Positions 44,443 through 53,052 of a stretch of DNA of 64,000 nucleotides are shown here, piece after piece. The stretch is taken from assembly GCA_902576125.1 (NCBI GenBank), contig CACGUF010000001.1, positions 1 through 64,000 of the forward strand, read 5' to 3'. A program made the translations under genes and the position numbers. Each line of letters starts with the position of its first letter. Position 1 is the first letter of the stretch. The notes beneath the pieces are model-generated. The model was not told where the DNA came from. It did not search any database and worked only from the letters and a program-made list of their open reading frames with translations. This DNA is from an uncultured Alphaproteobacteria bacterium. Lineage in GTDB: Bacteria; Pseudomonadota; Alphaproteobacteria; HIMB59; GCA-002718135.

Positions 44443-45288
44443 ATGAAAGCAATTATATTAAATCTTATAGCTTGGGGCACACTACCCATAATGGACGGTA
44501 TGGCAAAATATTTAAGTACTGAGATGCATTTTGTAGAAGTTGTATGGGCAAGATATTTTTTTATGGTTGCCATGAGTCTTCCAATCACATTTTTCTTTTT
44601 TAGAAAATATCTTACATGGCCACGTAATTTCTTACTTCAAATGTCTAGAAGTATTTTTTTATTTTTATCAACTATTTGTTTTTTTTATGCCATTTCTGTT
44701 ATTTCTTTAGCAAAATCCCTTACCTTAGCTTTTGTTGCTCCAATCTTTGTTACAATTTTATCTGCTTTGTTATTAAAAGAAAAAGTTGGGATTCATCGAT
44801 GGGCTGCAGTATTTGTAGGATTTATTGGAGCACTTATTATTATTCAGCCTGGTATTATCAAAATTAACTTAGCATCAATTGCAAGTCTTGGAGCAGGAAT
44901 ATCCTATGCATTTTATGTAATTTCAACTAGAAAACTTTCATCTTTTGACAACCCCTATCTAACATTAATATTTACTGGTGTAGTTGGCGCTATTATAATT
45001 AGTGTTATTGTTCCATATTTTTGGACAACGCCAACTATTAATCAATGGCTTTTAATGATTGGTTTAGCGGCTGTTGGAATGTTTGCTCATTTTTGTTTAA
45101 TCTTATCATTAAACTATGCTGAAGCATCTAAGCTTGCACCTTTGGCTTATTTTGAAATAGTTAATAATATTTTAATTGGTTATTATTTCTTTGGCGACTT
45201 TCCAAACAAATGGTTATGGTTAGGTTTATTTTTTATTGTATCAAGTGGAATTTATATTTCAATAAGAGAAATAAAAAAATTAAATTAA
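44443..45288 (+). CDS. EamA/DMT-family transporter
   Basis: Integral membrane protein of 281 residues with ten predicted helices arranged as two five-helix EamA repeats, ending in a positively charged tail. It belongs to the drug/metabolite transporter superfamily, which exports amino acids, amines or metabolites. It is divergent from gmaS (about 115 bases between) and followed by a second EamA gene. Substrate unknown. Confidence 0.85.
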   Translation: MKAIILNLIAWGTLPIMDGMAKYLSTEMHFVEVVWARYFFMVAMSLPITFFFFRKYLTWPRNFLLQMSRSIFLFLSTICFFYAISVISLAKSLTLAFVAPIFVTILSALLLKEKVGIHRWAAVFVGFIGALIIIQPGIIKINLASIASLGAGISYAFYVISTRKLSSFDNPYLTLIFTGVVGAIIISVIVPYFWTTPTINQWLLMIGLAAVGMFAHFCLILSLNYAEASKLAPLAYFEIVNNILIGYYFFGDFPNKWLWLGLFFIVSSGIYISIREIKKLN

Positions 45289-45295
45289 TAAAATA

Positions 45296-46183
45296 ATGAA
45301 TTTAACAGATAAACAAAAAGGAATTTTTCTATCTTTATTTGGTGTGCTAATTATTACTCCAGATTCTTTATTTATTCGTCTAATCAATATTCCGTCTTGG
45401 GAGTTACTTTTTTATAGAGGACTAATCCCTTCCTTTTGCTTATTTATTTTCTTATTCCTTTATTATAAAAAAAATTTTTTTCATGCTTTATTAATAACAG
45501 GACTGCCTGGTTTATTATATGCTGTCTTAATTGCATTAGGTAACACTGCATTTGTACTATCCATTCAAAATACAAATGTAGCAAATACACTAATCATGAT
45601 TGCATTAACTCCTTTTGCAACCGCCATACTAAGCTCAATATTTATAAAAGAATATCCGAGTAAAAGAATGTGGTTAACAATTATCGCTTGTTTTGCGACT
45701 ATATTATTTATTTTTTATGAGTCTTATCAAGGGGGGCGTCTTTTTGGAGATTTTTTTGGATTGCTAACAGCTATTTTTATGGGTGGTGGTGCTGTTGTTA
45801 TTCGCTATAGTAAGTCATTTGATTTTCTTCCTTCACTTTTAATAGCTAAATTATTTACTATTTTAATAGCGTTTGCATTTATTGACTCATTTCCTGGATC
45901 TCTTTTAGTTAGTTCAGATCAATTATTCTTTATAATTATAATGGGATTATTTTTACTTATCCCATTAGCATGTATAACTATTGCCCCAAGATATATTCCA
46001 GCATATGAAGTTGAAATATTTTTTATTCTAGAGACTATTCTTGGACCAATTTGGGTATGGCTAGTTATTCATGAACAGCCTTCATCAAAAACAATAATTG
46101 GAGGAATTGTCATAATATTAATTATTTTTACCCATACTTTTTTTGAGCTTAGAGAAAATAAAAAAAATACTCAAAATATATAA
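45296..46183 (+). CDS. EamA/DMT-family transporter
   Basis: Second DMT-superfamily membrane protein, 295 residues with ten predicted helices. It starts seven bases after the first and shares its architecture but little obvious sequence identity, so the two may be a heteromeric pair or separate transporters. The motif ALGNTAFVLSIQNTNVAN near residue 80 is typical of EamA proteins. Substrate unknown. Confidence 0.85.
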   Translation: MNLTDKQKGIFLSLFGVLIITPDSLFIRLINIPSWELLFYRGLIPSFCLFIFLFLYYKKNFFHALLITGLPGLLYAVLIALGNTAFVLSIQNTNVANTLIMIALTPFATAILSSIFIKEYPSKRMWLTIIACFATILFIFYESYQGGRLFGDFFGLLTAIFMGGGAVVIRYSKSFDFLPSLLIAKLFTILIAFAFIDSFPGSLLVSSDQLFFIIIMGLFLLIPLACITIAPRYIPAYEVEIFFILETILGPIWVWLVIHEQPSSKTIIGGIVIILIIFTHTFFELRENKKNTQNI

Positions 46184-46281
46184 AAATGGCCAAAATTTAG
46201 GAAAAATATACCCATAATTCACTTAAAAAAACAATAATTTACTGTTGAATCTCATAATAAAGGTCTAGATAGAACTCGTAA

Positions 46282-46343
46282 TTTATCGTTCATCTCATTA
46301 ATTGAGTGAGACGGAAGTAGGTAAGATCCGAAGGAACGCAGTT
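46282..46343 (+). promoter_or_regulatory. Glutamine-I (glnA-type) riboswitch
   Basis: The region matches the glutamine-I riboswitch core. P1 is formed by CGTTC (46287) and GAACG (46334); P2 by TCTCA and TGAGA around a nine-base loop; the invariant stretches GACGGAAGTAGG and CCGAAGGAACGC are both present. It lies about 80 bases ahead of the ammonium transporter start. A second inverted repeat, GAGTTAAA / TTTAACTC, directly precedes the ribosome site and could be the switching part. Glutamine binding would report nitrogen status and alter transporter synthesis. Confidence 0.9.
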
Positions 46344-46379
46344 CATTTGATTTTTCTTTTTACTTCTTTTTTTTTGATG

Positions 46380-46412
46380 AGTTAAACGGTTATTTTGAAT
46401 TTAACTCGTAAG
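46380..46412 (+). promoter_or_regulatory. Hairpin before amt ribosome site, possible riboswitch expression platform
   Basis: GAGTTAAA pairs with TTTAACTC (loop CGGTTATTTTGAA) immediately upstream of GTAAGGAGG, the amt ribosome site. An upstream ACTTCTT tract could instead pair with AAGGAG, hiding it. A translational switch is therefore plausible; it is a reading of the sequence, not a folded model. Confidence 0.5.
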
Positions 46413-46420
46413 GAGGCAAA

Positions 46421-47701
46421 ATGACGTTGGAAGAATTAAATGTTTTTGTCACCACACAAGCAAACGTAGGCATGGAAGCTTACTATTGGTGGTGTACTGG
46501 ACTTATGATTATTATTCACGTTGGTTTCTTAATGTATGAAGTAGGCGCTACAAGAATGCAAAACGCTGTTTCTTCAGGTGTTAAAAATTTATTAGCATTT
46601 GCATTTATGATTCCAACATTTTGGCTATTTGGATGGTGGATCTATTTAGCTTTTCCTGGAGGATTTGTACCTATTGATTTAGAAGGATACGGAGCTCCTT
46701 GGAATGTTTCTATGGGACCAATGCTAAGTGACCAGGCTACTGGTGTATTCTGGGCTGCATTTACTCTATTTGCTTGTACTACTGCTTCAATTTTTTCTGG
46801 AGCTGTAATTGAAAGAATTAGAATTAGTGCATTTGTGTTCCTAGCAGTTGTATTAGGATCTGTCGTTTGGATTTTAGCAGCTTCTTGGGGATGGCATCCA
46901 GATGGATGGCTTGTAACTGGATGGGGATTCCATGATGTAGCGGCCGCAGGGTGTGTTCACACTGTTGCAGGATTATTTGCATTTGGGGTGCTTTTAAACC
47001 TTGGACCAAGAGTAGGAAAATATAATGATGATGGCTCTATGAATGATCTTGAAGGTCATAGCTTAGTTCTATCTTTTGTTGGCTTATTAACTTTGATAGT
47101 AGGTTTCTTTGGATTCCTAGGAGCTTGTTTAATTTGGGCAGGATCAGATTTTGGAGGTTGGATAAATATTTATGGTGCACCAGCTACATTATCTTCTTTT
47201 GCATTCAATACTTTGATGGGTCTAGCTGGAGGCATGATCGGTGCTTTCTGGTGGAGTAAAGGAAATCCTTTCTGGATGATGTCAGGTGGACTAGCAGGTA
47301 TATTCATATGTGCTGGTGGTCTTGATATTTGGTATCCTGGGTTCGCATTTATTCTTGGAACAGTTGCAGGATGTGTAATTATTCCAGCAAACAATTGGCT
47401 TCATAACACTTTTAAAATAGATGACTGTGTAGGAGCAGTATCAATTCACGGTGTTTGTGGTATCTTAGGTATGTTGTGTGTAGGACTTTTTGCTTCTGGA
47501 TTTCCAGCAGCAGGAGATATTCCAGCTTCAAATCTAACAGGTCAAATTGTTGGTGCTATTGTAATGGCTTTAACTGGATTTGTGCCGGGCTATGTTATTT
47601 CATATATTATGAAATTGGCTGGCTGGTTACGTGTACCAGATCACATTCAAAAAGCAGGTATTGATAAGGCTGAGCTTGGATTACAAGCTTATAACCAGTA
47701 A
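46421..47701 (+). CDS. amt: Ammonium transporter (Amt family)
   Basis: Membrane channel for ammonium, 426 residues and about eleven helices. The two pore histidines are in AAAGCVHTVAGLFAFG and DDCVGAVSIHGVCGILG. The protein begins MTLEELNVFVTTQANVGMEAYYWW, without an obvious cleaved signal peptide, and is of the divergent Amt type found in marine bacteria. AAGGAGG fixes the start. A glutamine riboswitch lies upstream and no glnK/PII gene follows, only a small one-helix protein. It may also admit methylammonium, as Amt proteins commonly do. Confidence 0.92.
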   Translation: MTLEELNVFVTTQANVGMEAYYWWCTGLMIIIHVGFLMYEVGATRMQNAVSSGVKNLLAFAFMIPTFWLFGWWIYLAFPGGFVPIDLEGYGAPWNVSMGPMLSDQATGVFWAAFTLFACTTASIFSGAVIERIRISAFVFLAVVLGSVVWILAASWGWHPDGWLVTGWGFHDVAAAGCVHTVAGLFAFGVLLNLGPRVGKYNDDGSMNDLEGHSLVLSFVGLLTLIVGFFGFLGACLIWAGSDFGGWINIYGAPATLSSFAFNTLMGLAGGMIGAFWWSKGNPFWMMSGGLAGIFICAGGLDIWYPGFAFILGTVAGCVIIPANNWLHNTFKIDDCVGAVSIHGVCGILGMLCVGLFASGFPAAGDIPASNLTGQIVGAIVMALTGFVPGYVISYIMKLAGWLRVPDHIQKAGIDKAELGLQAYNQ

Positions 47702-47721
47702 CAGATAGAAAGGAACATATT

Positions 47722-47895
47722 ATGAATACATTTCCTGGAGAATCAGCAAGTTGGGAAGGTGTAGATGCTTATTTTACATGGGCAGGCTCATCAGGCATGC
47801 TTGTTCTGTTTACTTTAGTTGCAGCAGCTATATGCTTAGGTGTAATTATTGCAGCGGCAAGACATGAATCTGAAATAGCTGATAATAACAAGTAA
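47722..47895 (+). CDS. Small single-helix membrane protein downstream of amt
   Basis: A 57-residue ORF too short for the track: MNTFPGESASWEG, one hydrophobic helix of about 25 residues (GMLVLFTLVAAAICLGVIIAAA), then a charged tail (RHESEIADNNK). AAAGGA sits nine bases before the ATG and an intrinsic terminator follows the stop. It starts about 20 bases after the amt stop, so it shares the riboswitch-controlled transcript. Codon use looks like real coding sequence. It may be an accessory subunit of the transporter; that is inference. Confidence 0.7.
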   Translation: MNTFPGESASWEGVDAYFTWAGSSGMLVLFTLVAAAICLGVIIAAARHESEIADNNK

Positions 47896-47911
47896 ATTTA
47901 TTTTATAAATT

Positions 47912-47945
47912 AAAAGGGCAGTATTTTTTACTGCCCTTTTTTTAT
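47912..47945 (+). terminator. Rho-independent terminator of the amt operon
   Basis: AAAGGGCAGTA pairs with TACTGCCCTTT over a short T-rich loop and is followed by a run of T. It closes the amt and small-membrane-protein transcript. Confidence 0.92.
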
Positions 47946-47972
47946 TTATGAATATAAGATCAGTAACTTAAT

Positions 47973-48143
47973 ATGAATTATAAAATTATTGAAAATTTCT
48001 TAAGCAATATTTATCAATTAGGTTTTGAATATAAAATAATTGTAATTATTTTATGGATTGTCATAATGTTTATCTTACTTAGAAAGTTAGCAAAAAAAGA
48101 TAATGAATTTTATTTAAAAGATTTTTTTAAAAAGAAAAAATAA
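47973..48143 (+). CDS. Possible small membrane protein
   Basis: A 56-residue ORF with one hydrophobic helix (YKIIVIILWIVIMFILL) followed by a lysine-rich end (KKDNEFYLKDFFKKKK). No good ribosome site precedes the ATG. Membrane topology is sensible, but length and AT-rich composition make chance occurrence possible. Confidence 0.35.
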   Translation: MNYKIIENFLSNIYQLGFEYKIIVIILWIVIMFILLRKLAKKDNEFYLKDFFKKKK

Positions 48144-48154
48144 TTAAAATTTAT

Positions 48155-48403
48155 TTATTGTTTAGATACAGTTACAATAGATATTAATATTAATAAAATA
48201 AAACTTATTATTCCACAAAAAACTGATCCAAATAAAATAAAAGAAAGAGTAAGCATAAAGTTACCACTATCTATTTTATTAAAAAAAAATGGTGTTTGTA
48301 AAGTTTGGTCTATAAGGCATAAAAAACACAAAACCATTAAGCCGGTAAAAAAACCTCTTTTATAAAATTTAATCCACTTTTCTTTAATTAATTTTATATT
48401 CAT
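48155..48403 (-). CDS. Small two-helix membrane protein of unknown function
   Basis: An 82-residue ORF with two hydrophobic segments, about residues 18-36 (GFFTGLMVLCFLCLI) and 49-78 (MLTLSFILFGSVFCGIISFILLILI), and a basic N-terminus (KLIKEKWIKFYKRG), suggesting both ends lie in the cytoplasm. No family recognised. It lies upstream of the MetX-like gene's 3' end on the same strand side, about 35 bases from it, but is probably a separate gene. Confidence 0.5.
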   Translation of the reverse strand: MNIKLIKEKWIKFYKRGFFTGLMVLCFLCLIDQTLQTPFFFNKIDSGNFMLTLSFILFGSVFCGIISFILLILISIVTVSKQ

Positions 48404-48436
48404 TTAGTTATATTACACGAAATTGAATTTAAATCA

Positions 48437-49453
48437 TTATTCTAAAAGATCATTAACTGCCTGATCTAAAGCAGTTTCAAAACCTTTATCGTTTCCTGGA
48501 TTAGCAACACAATGCCCCCAGACCGAGTTGTAAGTTCTCAATTCAGCGTTTTTAATATGTTTTGCTTCAAATTCATTATCTTCAGGTGGAAAATATAAAT
48601 CATTACTGCATGGTATAATAATAGTTTTTGCTTTTATATTTTTTAAAGCCTCTATAAAATTACCATTATATTGTTTTCCAATAGAGATATCTCCTTTTTG
48701 CCATGTTAAAAGTTTTGTTAAAAGATTATTTGCATCCCAATTTTTGATGTGATCATTTTCCCAATCAACTAACAATTCTTCCACATTTTGATAACCTAAA
48801 TTTTTATATTTTTGTTCTCTAAAGAATGTTTGTGAAAAAGCCCAACCTGCATAGACTCTTCCAAAGGCTTTTAGTCCTCTAACTGGAGGCGATGTATAAT
48901 CACCATTATTCCAGGCAGGATCAGCGCAAAGAGCAGCTTTTACACCTTCTAAAAAAACAAAATTATGCTCCGATGTTTTAGCTGAAGCACAAAAAGGTAA
49001 AATAGCATTCACCATATCTGGGTATTGAGCAGCCCATTGATAGGATTGACAGCCTGCCATTGACCATCCAGCAACTAAAGCAATTTTGCTAATGTTAAGA
49101 TGTTCTGTTAATAATTTATATTGGCAAGCAATATTATCAAATAAAGATATTGTTGGAAATTTGGATCCTTTTTGATCTATTTCTGCATTGCTAGGAGATG
49201 TAGATAAGCCATTACCAAATAAGTTTACAGATATAATAAAATGCTTTTCTGGATTTATAGCCCTATTAGTTCCAAAGAAACCTTCGTTTCTATTATGAGT
49301 ACCAGTATAAAAAGTAGGTAAAATAATTACATTACTTTTATCTGAATTTAATGAACCGTATGTTTTATATGCAAGTTTAGCTGAAAGTAAAATTTCACCT
49401 GATAAAAGCTCTACATTGCCAAGGTTATAAATTTCATAGTCAATATTATTCAT
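48437..49453 (-). CDS. MetX-like alpha/beta hydrolase
   Basis: Alpha/beta-hydrolase of the homoserine O-acetyltransferase (MetX) family, 338 residues. The nucleophile elbow is GWSMAGCQSYQWA, the Asp is in PCSNDLYFPPEDN and the His in VWGHCVANPG. It is somewhat shorter than biosynthetic MetX enzymes, so it may be a hydrolase or acyltransferase on another substrate. It is the last gene of the Rieske-gloA-cupin-GS operon, 30 bases after the GS-like gene. Confidence 0.75.
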   Translation of the reverse strand: MNNIDYEIYNLGNVELLSGEILLSAKLAYKTYGSLNSDKSNVIILPTFYTGTHNRNEGFFGTNRAINPEKHFIISVNLFGNGLSTSPSNAEIDQKGSKFPTISLFDNIACQYKLLTEHLNISKIALVAGWSMAGCQSYQWAAQYPDMVNAILPFCASAKTSEHNFVFLEGVKAALCADPAWNNGDYTSPPVRGLKAFGRVYAGWAFSQTFFREQKYKNLGYQNVEELLVDWENDHIKNWDANNLLTKLLTWQKGDISIGKQYNGNFIEALKNIKAKTIIIPCSNDLYFPPEDNEFEAKHIKNAELRTYNSVWGHCVANPGNDKGFETALDQAVNDLLE

Positions 49454-49483
49454 TATAATAAAATATAATCTATTTTATATGTT

Positions 49484-50899
49484 TTAATATAACCTTAGAT
49501 ATTCTTTGAGTTCCCAATCTGTAACAGCTTGATGATATCTTTCCCATTCATCATTTTTATATTGAACATAGGAATTTAACATCACTTTACCCATTACTTT
49601 TTCTGCAATTTTATTTTTTTGTAAAGCTTCAGTAGCTTGAAGTAAATTTCTTGGAAGACGTCTTATGCCAAGCTTTTTCATATCTTCAGGTTTTAAAGCG
49701 TAGAGATCAAAATCAGATGGTTTTCCAGGATCAGTTTTATTTTGAATACCATCTATTGCAGCTGATATAGTCATACCAAGTGCTAAGTAAACATTCATTG
49801 TTAAATCAGCCGCACGGTTTTCTATACAGTATCTATTTTGTGGTAATCGAAATTGTGCTGAGCGATTATTATGACCATACGTAATATTAGTTGGTGCCCA
49901 CGTATGAACTCCACCCTCAAAACCACCTACAGTCGGTACTAACCCATTATATGAATTTACTGTTGGACAAGTAATTGCAGTGATAGCTTCTGAATGTTCA
50001 AGCAATCCACCAACTGCATGCATTGCATCTTGTGACCATTTATCACCATCTTTAAAAACATTTGTATTTTTCTTTATGTCATTAAGTGAAAAATTTATAT
50101 GCCCTCCTGACCGCCAATCACCTATAGTTGGTTTTGGCATGAAGGTGACAAACATATCATGTTTTTTCGCTACTTCTTTTAAAAGTATTTTTAAAAATAC
50201 TAATCTATCTGCCATTTGTAGAAGATCAGTATAATGAAAATCTAATTCAAATTGAGAATAAGCACCTTCAGCAACAACATCGTGTAAGTCCCATCCTAAC
50301 TCACCTAATATATCCATCATTTCTTTTAAAAAATGCATTGAATCTAAAGAATATTCAACATCATAGCCAAATGCTTGTCTTCTTGGTTGAATGCCATGAG
50401 GAGGATCATTATCTATTGCCTTAACAGGCTCACCTTTTTCATTGTATTTCATTACAATGAACTCAGGCTCTATGCCTGCAAAACCTTGATACCCTTGTTC
50501 TTGTTTTTCTTGAATAATTTTTTTAAGAGCTTGTCTTGGACAAACATTGTAGGGAGCGCCTTCCCAAAACAAATCAGCAAATATTATTGCTGTTGTTTTA
50601 TCCCACGGACAAACATATACAGCATTAAGATCAGGAAGCATTATTTGATCAGGATCAGCTGGTGTTAATTCAGGAACAAAAGATACTGAATGAACTGCAA
50701 ATTGTGGACCTTTACCCATACATAAAGCTTCAAAATCACTCATAGGAACAGGTTTAGTTTTTGGTATCCCGTGCATATCAATCCAACTAGATAAAACATA
50801 TTTAACCCCTGCATCTTCAAGTCTTTTTTTGGTCGATGCTATTTCAGGTTTATTTCTTTCTATAGCCTCGCTTAAGCTTTCATAATAAATTTTGCTCAT
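49484..50899 (-). CDS. Glutamine synthetase-like ligase, paralogue 3
   Basis: GS-fold ligase of 471 residues, distinct from those at 34321 and 42970. Recognisable sites are GIEPEFIVM, VAEGAYSQFELDF (a divergent form of the DHEDxxGQxE motif that keeps the glutamates), SGGHINFSL, NNRSAQFRLP and YCIENRAADLTMN. It ends WELKEYLRLY, unlike GmaS. In the operon with a Rieske oxygenase it may glutamylate an amine before or after oxidation. GS-like and Rieske proteins act together in aniline degradation, but the substrate here is unknown. Confidence 0.8.
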   Translation of the reverse strand: MSKIYYESLSEAIERNKPEIASTKKRLEDAGVKYVLSSWIDMHGIPKTKPVPMSDFEALCMGKGPQFAVHSVSFVPELTPADPDQIMLPDLNAVYVCPWDKTTAIIFADLFWEGAPYNVCPRQALKKIIQEKQEQGYQGFAGIEPEFIVMKYNEKGEPVKAIDNDPPHGIQPRRQAFGYDVEYSLDSMHFLKEMMDILGELGWDLHDVVAEGAYSQFELDFHYTDLLQMADRLVFLKILLKEVAKKHDMFVTFMPKPTIGDWRSGGHINFSLNDIKKNTNVFKDGDKWSQDAMHAVGGLLEHSEAITAITCPTVNSYNGLVPTVGGFEGGVHTWAPTNITYGHNNRSAQFRLPQNRYCIENRAADLTMNVYLALGMTISAAIDGIQNKTDPGKPSDFDLYALKPEDMKKLGIRRLPRNLLQATEALQKNKIAEKVMGKVMLNSYVQYKNDEWERYHQAVTDWELKEYLRLY

Positions 50900-50921
50900 T
50901 AGTTATCCTTCCTATAATTTT

Positions 50922-51320
50922 TTATTCTATACCCATATCTTCAGGATCAATCCCTGGCACATGTGTAAGTCCAGCTTTCTTTTTCCAATCATGAGGATAG
51001 GCTGCGTAGAAAATCACACATGTTTCATCACATTCATATGCAATATGATTGTCTTTTGGTACATATAAAACGTCTCCTGGATTACAAACATATGATTCTC
51101 CATCACAAGTAAGTCTGAATGAACCTTTCATACAATAAATAATTTCATCACATGTTAAATCCCATGGTACTGATATTTTGTTTAGAAAATTTAAACCTCC
51201 ACACATGGTGTCACTGACTTTTGATGTTACAAAGGGCTTAATATAAGTTTGACCCGGCTCAAGTGTATGTAATCGGTGTTCTATATCTGAAAATTTGTAT
51301 AATTGAGGTTTGTTACCCAT
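50922..51320 (-). CDS. EutQ-like cupin
   Basis: Single cupin domain of 132 residues. Metal-site motifs are DEIIYCMKGSFRLTCDGE and GDVLYVPKDNHIAYECD. The pattern resembles EutQ-like cupins linked to amine or amino-alcohol use. It lies between the glyoxalase and GS-like genes with 13 and 22 bases either side, so it is part of the same operon. Role unknown. Confidence 0.7.
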   Translation of the reverse strand: MGNKPQLYKFSDIEHRLHTLEPGQTYIKPFVTSKVSDTMCGGLNFLNKISVPWDLTCDEIIYCMKGSFRLTCDGESYVCNPGDVLYVPKDNHIAYECDETCVIFYAAYPHDWKKKAGLTHVPGIDPEDMGIE

Positions 51321-51333
51321 GATCTACCTTTCT

Positions 51334-51756
51334 TTATGATGTTTGTATTTTTTCATTGAGTTCTACTTTGTAACCATCCGGATCTTCACAAAATGCTATT
51401 ACTCTAGTTCCGTGTTTCATTGGTCCTGGCGGTCTTGTAATTTTTATTCCTGCTGCTGATAAACTTTCACAGGCTTTGTATACATCTGGTGTTTCAACAC
51501 AAATGTGCCCCCAACCATTACCCTTTTCATAAGGTTCTGCTTGATCCCAATTATAAGTTAATTCTAGAGTTGGGTATTCTGTTTCTGGACCATAACCAAT
51601 AAAAGTATTTGTAAATTTTCCGTCTGGATAATCAGTTTTACGTAAAACTTTCATGCCTAATATGTCACAATAAAATTTTAATGATAATTCGAGATTTTGA
51701 ACACGCATCATAGTATGCGCTAGTCTAAAACCAGAGGAAATTTCATTATCTGTCAT
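51334..51756 (-). CDS. gloA: Glyoxalase I (lactoylglutathione lyase)
   Basis: VOC-fold metalloenzyme of 140 residues that turns the methylglyoxal-glutathione adduct into S-lactoylglutathione. The four metal ligands are visible in HTMMRV, TLELTYNWD, WGHICVE and YKVELNEK, and KFYCDILGMKVLRK and PGPMKHGTRVIAFCEDPDGY are typical GloA. Its start overlaps the Rieske gene by 11 bases. Its presence in this operon hints that an aldehyde such as methylglyoxal is formed there, or that the enzyme has a related isomerase or dioxygenase role. Confidence 0.82.
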   Translation of the reverse strand: MTDNEISSGFRLAHTMMRVQNLELSLKFYCDILGMKVLRKTDYPDGKFTNTFIGYGPETEYPTLELTYNWDQAEPYEKGNGWGHICVETPDVYKACESLSAAGIKITRPPGPMKHGTRVIAFCEDPDGYKVELNEKIQTS

Positions 51757-52840
51757 TTTTAACCTTTTTTTTATTTTTTTTTGTTTTGCCCATAGATTTA
51801 ATCATAATTTGTTGAAATGCGCGAACACTATTTTCCCAATGAGGGGATAATAATCCACCATTTTTAGAGACGGGGGACGATCTACCTAACTGAAGTCTCT
51901 CACATATCTCATGATCTTCTTTATGAACTTTCCACCAAAGATCCTTAACACTTTTGATTTGATTTTTTGTAAGGTTATTACCTTCAGTAGTATAAATAAT
52001 TCTTTTTTGATGAGTAATGCCAGGTTCAACTGGTAGATTTAAATGAACACCGATTTGTCCAGGATAATATGTCCCGATAATAAAATTTGGAAATAAAGAC
52101 AAATATTTTGAACTTACCGCCAAGCTGTCTGCAGAAGTATTTTCATTTTTTAAATCAACAGCACTTCCATAACATCTTCCATCAACTAAAGTATAATGAT
52201 CTTTAAGAGGTTGACTTGTAGTTGTTTTATGCACAAATTGAACGTGATAAGGCTCTATAAAATTTTCAATTAAAAATTTCCAATTTGTATACACTTTTCC
52301 AAAATCTAATGTTGCAACTTGTTTTATTTTTTTTAAATTAAAATCTTTAAGTTGCTTAATTAATGGTGAAGCATATTTTTCAAACGGCAATGCATTGTTA
52401 TTTAAATTGATAAAAATCCAATCATTCCAGATTTTAATTCTTATAGATTTTAATCCATTATTTTCATTTTTAAAACCTTTTGGTGTATGATTATTTGTTC
52501 CTCCAAAATGAGGTGCTCTAATGAGATTGCCATTTAAGTCATATAGCCATGCATGATATGGACAGCTTATATATTTTCCAAGATTCTTATTTTCATCAAC
52601 TAATTTTAAACATCGATGACTGCATACATTGTGGAAGGCGACAATTTCATTTTCATTATTTTTTAAAATTAGAATTGGTTTATGGGCAATAGTTAGAGTT
52701 ACAGCATCACCAACAGATTTTAGTTCATGAGCAAAACCAACGAACATCCAATTATCAGAAAATACTGTTTCGCCTTCTTTTATCCAAAAATTATTGTCAG
52801 TATAAGATTCTGATGGAAGTCCTCTAAAAATAGTACTCAA
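51746..52840 (-). CDS. Rieske oxygenase alpha subunit, quaternary-amine type
   Basis: Ring-hydroxylating-type oxygenase of 364 residues. The Rieske [2Fe-2S] ligands are in CSHRCLKL and CPYHAWLYD. The mononuclear iron site is ENFIEPYHVQFVH, giving two histidines and, where dioxygenases acting on aromatics have the bridging Asp, a Glu. That Glu is seen in choline monooxygenase, glycine-betaine (GbcA), stachydrine and carnitine (CntA) oxygenases. No reductase gene is adjacent. The C-terminal tail is lysine-rich. It leads a five-gene operon divergent from a gamma-butyrobetaine-hydroxylase-like gene. Confidence 0.82.
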   Translation of the reverse strand: MSTIFRGLPSESYTDNNFWIKEGETVFSDNWMFVGFAHELKSVGDAVTLTIAHKPILILKNNENEIVAFHNVCSHRCLKLVDENKNLGKYISCPYHAWLYDLNGNLIRAPHFGGTNNHTPKGFKNENNGLKSIRIKIWNDWIFINLNNNALPFEKYASPLIKQLKDFNLKKIKQVATLDFGKVYTNWKFLIENFIEPYHVQFVHKTTTSQPLKDHYTLVDGRCYGSAVDLKNENTSADSLAVSSKYLSLFPNFIIGTYYPGQIGVHLNLPVEPGITHQKRIIYTTEGNNLTKNQIKSVKDLWWKVHKEDHEICERLQLGRSSPVSKNGGLLSPHWENSVRAFQQIMIKSMGKTKKNKKKVKNDR

Positions 52841-53052
52841 TTTATTCTCAAATGTTAAAAATTTTTATGATTAATTTTGAAAATCTTATCATTATCAACA
52901 AAAAAAAACTATAAAATTAGTGCATTTACTTAAATGTATTGCTGACTATATATTCAATTTCTCCACATCTACTTATGTAGCTCAAATATTAATGAATGCC
53001 ATTCTAAGCATTTTGAATTATAAAAAATAAATTTTAAAATATACAAAAATAT
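52841..53052. promoter_or_regulatory. Divergent promoter region between Rieske and hydroxylase genes
   Basis: This 212-base gap carries two short perfect inverted repeats, CATTTActTAAATG (from 52923) and GAATGcCATTC (from 52993), which are candidate operator sites for the divergent genes. No riboswitch or terminator is evident. Confidence 0.25.
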
